Shown one piece after another: positions 1 to 4,220 of a stretch of 6,363 nt of DNA. Below the pieces are notes generated by a model that was not told the DNA's origin, ran no database searches, and saw nothing but the letters and a program-made list of their open reading frames with translations. The translations under genes were made by a program, and so were the position numbers. Positions within the stretch are counted from its first letter, which is position 1; each line of letters opens with the position of its first letter. This DNA is from Bacillota bacterium (GTDB lineage Bacteria; Bacillota; Negativicutes; Sporomusales; UBA7701): positions 1-6,363 of the forward strand of contig JAEZLU010000157.1 in NCBI GenBank assembly GCA_023415075.1. The letters are read 5' to 3'.

Positions 1-846
1 GCGCCGACCGACGAACATGAATTCTACCGGACTCTGGGGCTGGACTATATAGAACCGGAGCTGCGGGAGGATACCGGGGAGATCGCGGCGGCGGCCGCCG
101 GACAATTGCCGGTGCTGGTCAGGGACGACGACATTCGCGGCGTCCTCCATGTGCATACAACCTATTCGGACGGCAGCGCAACTCTGGCCGAGATGGCGGC
201 GGCGGCCAAGGCCCGGGGGTGGCGGTACCTGGGGATAACCGATCACAGCCGCACCGCCGTCTACGCCCGCGGCCTCCGGGTCGAGACAGTCGACGAGCAG
301 CGGCGGGAGATCGAACGCCTGAACGCCGCCGATCCGACCTTCACCATTTTTGCCGGTATCGAGTGCGACATTCTGCCCGACGGGTCGCTGGACTATCCAG
401 ACGAGGTTTTGGCCAGCTTCGATTTTGTCATCGCCTCGGTGCATTCAGCATTCCGTCAGAGCGAAGCCGATATGACCAAAAGAATAATAAAGGCGCTGGC
501 AAACCGCTATGTGTCGGTGCTCGGCCATCTGACCGGGCGAATTCTGCTGGCCCGCGACGGCTATGCCGTCGATCTGCCGGCCGTGATCGCCGCTGCCGCC
601 GATTCCGGCACCTGCCTGGAGATCAACGCCAGCCCTTACCGCCTCGACCTTGACTGGCACTGGTGCCGCAAGGCCAAAGAGGCCGGCGTCCTGCTGGCGA
701 TCAACCCTGACGCGCATGCCGTCGGTGAAATGGACAGTGTGACCTACGGTGTAGGCGTGGCCCGCAAAGGCTGGCTTACCGCCGCCGATGTCGTCAATAC
801 CCGGCCGCCGGCGGCAGCGCTCGAGCTGCTGCGGCGCAAAAGGTAG
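1..846 (+). CDS. polX: DNA polymerase X family protein, C-terminal PHP phosphoesterase part (5' truncated by the window)
   Basis: The frame is open from base 1 to the TAG at 844-846, giving the last 281 residues of a protein whose full family length is about 570. The TTG at 106 is an internal leucine codon, not a start. The first 35 or so residues contain LGLDYIEPELRED, typical of the linker between the family X polymerase domain and the PHP domain. The PHP domain follows with its metal-binding motifs in order: HVHTTYSDG (about residues 50-58), ITDHS, GIECD, ASVHS, LGHLTGR, and NPDAHA near the C-terminus. All the expected histidines, acidic residues and the final DAH are present, so the phosphoesterase or 3'-5' exonuclease site looks intact. 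Bacterial PolX acts in gap filling and base excision repair, with the PHP domain trimming 3' ends. The nucleotidyltransferase domain lies outside the window. In many Firmicutes mutS2 follows polX; here hydrogenase maturation genes follow after only 7 nt. Confidence 0.93.
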   Translation, partial: APTDEHEFYRTLGLDYIEPELREDTGEIAAAAAGQLPVLVRDDDIRGVLHVHTTYSDGSATLAEMAAAAKARGWRYLGITDHSRTAVYARGLRVETVDEQRREIERLNAADPTFTIFAGIECDILPDGSLDYPDEVLASFDFVIASVHSAFRQSEADMTKRIIKALANRYVSVLGHLTGRILLARDGYAVDLPAVIAAAADSGTCLEINASPYRLDLDWHWCRKAKEAGVLLAINPDAHAVGEMDSVTYGVGVARKGWLTAADVVNTRPPAAALELLRRKR

Positions 847-853
847 CGGCAGC

Positions 854-1318
854 ATGGAGAGAACTTATGTCGTGGGCTTCGGCAATTTGCTGATGAGCGA
901 CGACGGCGTCGGTATCCGGGTGGTTGAGGAACTGGCCAATGACAAGCTGCCGGCCGGCGTGACCGCGATCGACGGCGGCGTTTCGTCGCTGGAGGTGCTG
1001 GGTTCGCTGCTGGCAGCCAGCCGGATTATCATTGTCGATGCCCTGACCGGCGGTGGCGAGCCCGGGACGGTATACCGGCTGGCGCCGGCCGACCTTGGTC
1101 CGGCCGAGCCGGCGGCCGGTTTTTCCCTGCACGACTTTTCGCTGCCCCAGACACTTGCTTTGCTGGCTGCCCGGGCGGCGCTGCCGCCGATGGTCATTTA
1201 TGGCATTGAGCCGGCCGAGCTGGCGATGGGGCTTGTACTGACGCCGGAAGTGGCCGCCGCGGCCGCCCGGGTACGTAAGCTGATACTTGCCGAACTATGG
1301 GAGAGCAACGATGCATGA
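854..1318 (+). CDS. Hydrogenase maturation endopeptidase (HycI/HyaD/HybD family)
   Basis: This 154-residue protein has the usual length for the family of nickel-dependent proteases that cut the C-terminal extension from the large subunit of NiFe hydrogenase once nickel is inserted. The N-terminal motif is GFGNLLMSDDGVG at residues 8-20. The three expected nickel-contacting positions are D17 in that motif, D62 in IIIVDAL and H93 in SLHDFS; they match the E16/D62/H93 layout known for E. coli HybD. The family's late motif is present as YGIEPAEL followed by GLVLTPEV. The ATG at 854 was chosen because it puts GxGN near residue 8. An ATG at 788 in frame would run 59 nt into polX and add a tail not seen in the family. 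The binding site is a weak AAAAGG at 838-843. The stop overlaps the hypA start by 8 nt, indicating coupling. Which hydrogenase it serves (HyaD, HycI, HoxW or other type) cannot be told from this window. Confidence 0.93.
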   Translation: MERTYVVGFGNLLMSDDGVGIRVVEELANDKLPAGVTAIDGGVSSLEVLGSLLAASRIIIVDALTGGGEPGTVYRLAPADLGPAEPAAGFSLHDFSLPQTLALLAARAALPPMVIYGIEPAELAMGLVLTPEVAAAAARVRKLILAELWESNDA

Positions 1319-1652
1319 AATGGCTATCGCTCAGGGGATTCTCGATATCGTCCTCGACACCGCCGCCCGCCATGAGGCGGCAAAGGTGGTGCGCATCAAG
1401 CTGCAGGTAGGGGCGATGACCGAGGTTGAGCCCGAAGCCCTGAAGTTTTGCTTTGCGGCCCTGGCGGCCGAGACGCCGGCGGAGGCGGCTGAGCTTGAAA
1501 TCGAGACAACGCCGCTGGTGGGCCGTTGCCGTGACTGCGGCCGCGAGTTCGCCGTCGAGCGGTATTGTTTTCTCTGTCCGGGCTGCGGTTCAGCCGGTGT
1601 GGAAATCATCTCCGGCCGGGAACTGCGGGTGGAACATTTGGAGGTGGAGTAA
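1311..1652 (+). CDS. hypA: Hydrogenase maturation nickel metallochaperone HypA
   Basis: This is a 113-residue protein of normal HypA length. It begins MHEMAIAQ, the invariant HypA N-terminus in which His2 binds nickel. The C-terminal half carries the structural zinc site as two CxxC pairs: C73/C76 (CRDC) and C89/C92 (CPGC). A fifth cysteine, C86, sits three residues before the second pair. HypA docks with HypB and passes nickel to the hydrogenase large subunit in the cytoplasm; in some bacteria it also helps urease. The ATG at 1311 was chosen over an upstream in-frame start at 1287 because only 1311 gives the required Met-His-Glu start. It is preceded by GGGAG at 1299-1303 with 7-nt spacing. 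The gene overlaps the endopeptidase stop by 8 nt and the hypB start by 1 nt (TAATG). Confidence 0.97.
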   Translation: MHEMAIAQGILDIVLDTAARHEAAKVVRIKLQVGAMTEVEPEALKFCFAALAAETPAEAAELEIETTPLVGRCRDCGREFAVERYCFLCPGCGSAGVEIISGRELRVEHLEVE

Positions 1653-2332
1653 TGGAAATCAAAGTAATGGCCAATATTCTCGACAAAAATGACCAGATCG
1701 CCGCCGAAGTCAATGACTTTCTGACAGCCAAGGGCATTTTCAGCCTCAATCTCCTGGGGTCGCCCGGCTCGGGGAAAACGTCGCTGCTGGAAAAGACGAT
1801 CGCCGCCCTCAAGGATGAAATGACGATGGCGGTTATCGAGGGCGATCTGTTCACCGCCAAGGACGCTGAACGGATCGACCGTCTGGGAGTGCCGGTGGTT
1901 CAGATCAACACCGGTGGCGGCTGCCATCTTGATGCCAATATGGTCAAAGGCGTGCTGGCCGGCCTCGATCTGGCCAACCTCGAGCTGCTGATAATCGAGA
2001 ATGTCGGTAACCTGGTCTGTCCGGCCGAGTTCCAGATCGGCGAGGACGTCAAGGTCACAGTCCTCAGTGTGACCGAGGGCGACGACAAGCCGCTGAAGTA
2101 CCCGCTGATTTTCAAACAGGCCAGTGCCGCCATTGTCAATAAGATCGACCTGCTGCCGTACACCAGCTTCGATATGGCGGCGGCCTGCGCCGACATAACC
2201 GGTATTAACCCGGGAATCACCCTCATCAAGGCCTCCTGCCGGACCGGCGAGGGCCTGGAGGACTGGTATGAATGGCTGCGCCGGCAGGTGGCCGCGAAAA
2301 AGGCGGCCGCCGGCAGAGGAAAGGGGCGATGA
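1652..2332 (+). CDS. hypB: Hydrogenase nickel incorporation GTPase HypB
   Basis: HypB is a 226-residue SIMIBI-class GTPase that drives nickel delivery to NiFe hydrogenase together with HypA. Visible motifs are the P-loop GSPGSGKT at 36-43, the EGD switch at 63-65, the GGGCH metal-site motif with C91 and H92, IENVGNLVCP with the third metal ligand C123, and the base-specificity motif NKID at 163-166. GTP-dependent dimerisation places nickel at the Cys/His site. The N-terminus (MEIKVMANILDKND) is short. It lacks both the high-affinity CxxCGC motif of the E. coli protein and the His-rich nickel-storage stretch of rhizobial HypB, so this is the minimal form. The tail is basic and Ala/Lys/Gly-rich. 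The ATG at 1652 overlaps the hypA stop by one base and has GGAGG at 1640-1644 (7-nt spacing). An in-frame start at 1565 would lie inside hypA and is rejected. Confidence 0.97.
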   Translation: MEIKVMANILDKNDQIAAEVNDFLTAKGIFSLNLLGSPGSGKTSLLEKTIAALKDEMTMAVIEGDLFTAKDAERIDRLGVPVVQINTGGGCHLDANMVKGVLAGLDLANLELLIIENVGNLVCPAEFQIGEDVKVTVLSVTEGDDKPLKYPLIFKQASAAIVNKIDLLPYTSFDMAAACADITGINPGITLIKASCRTGEGLEDWYEWLRRQVAAKKAAAGRGKGR

Positions 2333-3513
2333 GCATGCTGGCGATAACTGGCGGCAAGGTGCTGACCATGGCCGGGACGCCGCTGGACGGCGGTACGGTG
2401 CTGGTGGCCGGCGGTAAGATCGTCGCCGTGGGTACAGGTCTGGCCATCCCCGACGGCGCAACGGTAATCAACGCTGCCGGCAAATATATAACCCCCGGCC
2501 TAGTCGACGCTCACAGCCATCTGGGGGTGTACAGCGAGAATTACGACTGGGCCGGCGAAGACGTCAACGAAACCAGCCGGCCGACTACGCCGGAGATGGC
2601 GGTTGTCGACGCGATAAACCCGGACGACCCCGGGCTGGCTGACGCCGTGGCCGGCGGCGTGACCACCGTAATGGTGGCCCCCGGCAGCGCCAACCCGGTC
2701 GGCGGCCAGTGCAGCATCATCAAGACCCGACGCCGCGAATCGGTCGAGGCCATGCTGGTGAAGCGCCACGCCGGCCTGAAAATCGCTTTTGGCGAGAATC
2801 CGCGGCGGGTTCACGGCGAGCAGAAGAAGGCGCCGGTTACCCGGATGGCTACGGCTGCCCTGGTGCGGGAGACGTTGTTCAAGGCCAAGGATTATCTGGC
2901 CCGCCAGGGGGAAAAGGACTGGAAATACGATCTCGGCCTCGAGGCGGTCGCCCGGGTTATCAAGGGCGAAATGCCGCTGAGGGCCCACGCCCATCGGGCC
3001 GACGATATCGTCACCGCCCTGCGGATTGCCGACGAGTTTGGTCTTGAGGTGATCATCGAGCATGCCACCGAGGGCCATCTTATCGCCGACCTCCTGGCCC
3101 AGCGGCAAGCCCGGTTGGTGCTGGGGCCCAACCTCACCACCCGCAGCAAGCTCGAACTCAAGGGCCGCAGCTTCGCCGCTCCGGCTATCCTCGCCGCCCA
3201 TGGCCTCTGCTTTGCCCTGATGAGCGACCATCCGGTGCTGCCAAGCGCCTTTTTGCCAATATATGCCGGGCTGGCGACCCGCTTCGGCCTGCCGGCGGAC
3301 AAGGCACTGGCGGCCATCACCGCCGACGCCGCCGCTATCCTTGGGGTGGGCGACCGCGTGGGCAGCATCGCCGCCGGTAAGGACGCCGATCTTGTCGTCT
3401 GGTCCGGGCCGCCGCTGGCGGTGGCTTCCCGGCCGCTGCTGGTCGTGCTCGACGGTGCGGTAGGGCCGGTTGACGAAGCACAGCAGATTGCCGGCTGGCG
3501 TGAGGGCAAATAG
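2329..3513 (+). CDS. Amidohydrolase-superfamily metal-dependent hydrolase (imidazolonepropionase-like), substrate unknown
   Basis: This 394-residue protein has the amidohydrolase fold: an N-terminal beta-sandwich segment (about 1-57), a TIM-barrel, and a returning C-terminal strand region with the GSIAAGKDADLVVW signature (345-358). Metal ligands visible are H62 and H64 (DAHSH), H220 and/or H222 (RAHAH) on strand 5, H245 (IIEHATEGH) on strand 6, and D300 (MSDHP) on strand 8. A FGENP motif at 154-158 lies where a strand-4 ligand would be, but no carboxylated lysine can be assigned. Known relatives hydrolyse imidazolones, cyclic amides or peptides; nothing here fixes the substrate. No signal peptide is seen, so it is probably cytoplasmic. 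The ATG at 2329 overlaps the hypB stop by 4 nt (ATGA), with GAGGA at 2316-2320. A second ATG at 2335 with AAGGGG at 2321-2326 is also possible. The overlap argues for co-expression with hypAB. Confidence 0.88.
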   Translation: MSMLAITGGKVLTMAGTPLDGGTVLVAGGKIVAVGTGLAIPDGATVINAAGKYITPGLVDAHSHLGVYSENYDWAGEDVNETSRPTTPEMAVVDAINPDDPGLADAVAGGVTTVMVAPGSANPVGGQCSIIKTRRRESVEAMLVKRHAGLKIAFGENPRRVHGEQKKAPVTRMATAALVRETLFKAKDYLARQGEKDWKYDLGLEAVARVIKGEMPLRAHAHRADDIVTALRIADEFGLEVIIEHATEGHLIADLLAQRQARLVLGPNLTTRSKLELKGRSFAAPAILAAHGLCFALMSDHPVLPSAFLPIYAGLATRFGLPADKALAAITADAAAILGVGDRVGSIAAGKDADLVVWSGPPLAVASRPLLVVLDGAVGPVDEAQQIAGWREGK

Positions 3514-3578
3514 TGATAAACAACCCGCAGCAAAAGGGGCCTGTTGACAAACTGGTTTAAGGCCAAAACAAGCAAAAT

Positions 3579-3630
3579 GGCATTGACAAGTCTAGCAGCT
3601 GGGAGGATTTGTCAATGCCTTTATTTATTA
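3579..3630 (+). terminator. Possible intrinsic terminator of the hyp/amidohydrolase operon, formed by the nested inverted repeat
   Basis: GGCATTGACAA at 3579-3589 and TTGTCAATGCC at 3609-3619 form a perfect 11-bp stem with a 19-nt loop. The 3' arm runs into a T-rich tail, TTTATTTATT (3620-3629). It lies 66 nt after the amidohydrolase stop, a reasonable place for an operon terminator. The large loop, AT-rich stem top and interrupted T-tract make it weaker than the terminator at 6048. The arms share their core with the outer repeat, so the hairpin may instead be part of the repeat element. Confidence 0.4.
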
Positions 3631-3728
3631 CGAATGATTTTGCCAGTAGGCTCTTCTGGGCCTCTTTCTCCGTTCCCCCAGGCGCGGAGGCCGCGAGGCG
3701 CGCTTGCGATTGGTGGAGGCCGAATACG

Positions 3729-3832
3729 CGCCGTTGGCGATGCGTCTTAGCGATCGCGGCGCGAGCGTCCATGGATGGACGCGAGAGGAATCAAGTGTCA
3801 TGGACGACACTCGATGACGGCGCCAGCGGCGC
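3729..3832. other. Cluster of five consecutive hairpin or palindrome units
   Basis: In about 100 bp there are, in order: CGCC-gtt-GGCG (3729-3739); the palindrome GCGATCGC (3750-3757); GCGTCCAT-gg-ATGGACGC (3765-3782, perfect arms); TCAAGTGTC-atggac-GACACTCGA (3791-3814, nine pairs with one A-C mismatch on the plus strand that becomes a G-U pair on a minus-strand transcript); and GCGCC-agc-GGCGC (3820-3832). The third and fourth units both carry ATGGAY at the centre. The wobble pair mildly favours a minus-strand RNA. No known RNA family is recognised. Confidence 0.45.
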
Positions 3833-3960
3833 AAGACCCAAGCCTTACGCCGGCCCTACCTCGCCTGCTGCTTAGAGGAGAAAGAAAAAGGCGATGGTCC
3901 AACGGACTGTCATCCCCTATTGTCAACAGGCCCGAGTGGCCTTGGGGCGGTTTTCGGCTG

Positions 3961-4089
3961 TCAGTAGTCGCTCTGATCCTGGAAGTGTTCGGCCTTTTTG
4001 CGCACTTCACCGGCCGACAACGGCTTTTTCCCGGCTTTGATTTCATGTTCGCGGGCGAACTTGTCGGCGCCCCGCTTTTGTTCAGGCAT
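3961..4089 (-). CDS. Small 42-residue hypothetical protein, charged and soluble
   Basis: The ATG at 4089-4087 opens a 42-codon frame ending in TGA at 3963-3961. A perfect AGGAGGT ribosome binding site occupies 4102-4096 on the minus strand, with 7 nt from GGAGG to the start. This is one of the two best Shine-Dalgarno sequences in the window. The peptide starts MPEQKRGADKFAREHEIKAG and ends VRKKAEHFQDQSDY. It is rich in Lys, Arg, Glu and Asp, has no cysteine, and shows no membrane segment or signal peptide. A Gly-Lys-Lys-Pro-Leu-Ser turn in the middle (about 20-25) separates two probable helices. It stands divergent from the diguanylate cyclase, 131 bp apart. No family is recognised and no function is proposed. 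Codon use and GC at third positions resemble the neighbouring genes, which supports real coding. No convincing terminator follows; only a 5-bp stem at 3928-3942 is seen. Confidence 0.72.
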   Translation of the reverse strand: MPEQKRGADKFAREHEIKAGKKPLSAGEVRKKAEHFQDQSDY

Positions 4090-4108
4090 ACCAGCACCTC
4101 CTGTTTTT

Positions 4109-4133
4109 AGCCTGCCCGCCCGGGAGGCTTTTT
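4109..4133 (+). terminator. Terminator-like hairpin with T-tract between the small gene and the cyclase gene
   Basis: AGCCT (4109-4113) pairs with AGGCT (4125-4129), and CCC (4115-4117) pairs with GGG (4122-4124), with one bulged G at 4114 and a GCCC loop. TTTTT follows at 4129-4133. In the plus direction this is a fair intrinsic terminator that would stop read-through into the cyclase gene. In the minus direction there is no T-tract, and the hairpin would sit in the leader of the small gene, a few bases upstream of its ribosome binding site. Confidence 0.5.
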
Positions 4134-4154
4134 ACACTCAACATAACAACTTTA

Positions 4155-4216
4155 TCACCTTCGATAGATTTTCGCCGTATATTAGTATAGAAAAGGGTTT
4201 ATCGAAACGGAGGTGA
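4155..4216 (+). promoter_or_regulatory. Long imperfect dyad in the cyclase leader whose 3' arm contains the Shine-Dalgarno sequence
   Basis: TCACCT (4155-4160) is complementary to AGGTGA (4211-4216), which overlaps the ribosome binding site GGAGG (4209-4213). Directly adjoining, TCGATA (4161-4166) is complementary to TATCGA (4200-4205), and TTTTC (4169-4173) is complementary to GAAAA (4190-4194). Together these give 17 pairs in three stacked helices, separated by a 2/5-nt internal loop and a 5-nt bulge. If transcribed as a unit, the fold would mask ribosome access. If transcription starts inside it, at the AT-rich centre, the same arms could be a DNA operator. No matching riboswitch family is recognised. 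Confidence 0.5.
4178..4191. promoter_or_regulatory. Candidate divergent promoter core (AT-rich -10-like sequences on both strands)
   Basis: TATATT at 4178-4183 on the plus strand matches five of six bases of the -10 consensus. The minus strand carries TATACT, also five of six, at 4191-4186. They could serve the cyclase gene and the small minus-strand gene respectively. No good -35 box sits at 16-18 bp on either strand, so the call is weak. A promoter for the cyclase is expected somewhere in 4134-4200, because a terminator-like hairpin ends at 4133. Confidence 0.22.
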
Positions 4217-4220
4217 AATA

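Larger units (their letters stand above)
3537..3933. repeat. 397-bp inverted-repeat-bounded element, MITE/REP-like or structured RNA
   Basis: The block is bounded by a perfect 14-bp inverted repeat, GGGCCTGTTGACAA at 3537-3550 and its reverse complement at 3920-3933. A second perfect inverted repeat (3579-3589 with 3609-3619) lies inside the left end and shares the TTGACAA core, so that word occurs four times, twice in each orientation. The interior from about 3729 to 3832 is a run of hairpins. No transposase is encoded, and no direct target duplication is seen (left flank caaaag, right flank gagtgg). The layout fits a small non-autonomous mobile repeat, but a single copy cannot prove mobility. 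A structured noncoding RNA or an extended regulatory region would be the alternatives. Confidence 0.5.
3514..3960. other. Intergenic region without a credible gene
   Basis: This 447-bp stretch separates the amidohydrolase from the small minus-strand gene. Short open frames exist on both strands, but none has a ribosome binding site, a recognisable motif or a plausible composition. Their translations are rich in Arg, Pro and Ala, as expected from GC-rich noncoding DNA. One plus-strand frame reads SLTPALPRLLLRGERKR around 3841-3891, a style of peptide familiar from mistranslated intergenic repeats. Nearly all of the region is the inverted-repeat-bounded block 3537-3933, annotated separately. 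The remaining pieces, 3514-3536 and 3934-3960, show nothing distinct. Confidence 0.7.

Noticed and set aside
1331..2461. Long 376-codon open frame on the minus strand opposite hypA, hypB and the start of the amidohydrolase
   Set aside because: It is antisense to three clearly recognised genes, has no family motif and is rich in Arg, Gln and Pro, as expected from the reverse frame of GC-rich coding DNA.
2500..3231. 243-codon minus-strand frame opposite the amidohydrolase
   Set aside because: It is a shadow of the amidohydrolase, with no recognisable domain and no start signal.
3544..3588. The two TTGACA words on the plus strand as promoter -35 boxes
   Set aside because: Neither is followed by a -10-like hexamer at 16-18 bp, and both are explained by the inverted repeats.
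3544..3875. Several short open frames on both strands inside the inverted-repeat block
   Set aside because: No ribosome binding sites, overlapping frames on both strands, and translations dominated by Arg/Pro/Ala or repeat-like peptides.
3531..3939. Target-site duplication flanking the repeat block
   Set aside because: The bases outside the two 14-bp arms (caaaag on the left, gagtgg on the right) do not match.
3775..4110. 111-codon plus-strand frame running across the repeat edge and the small minus-strand gene
   Set aside because: No ribosome binding site before its start. It mixes repeat-block sequence with the antisense of a better supported small gene.
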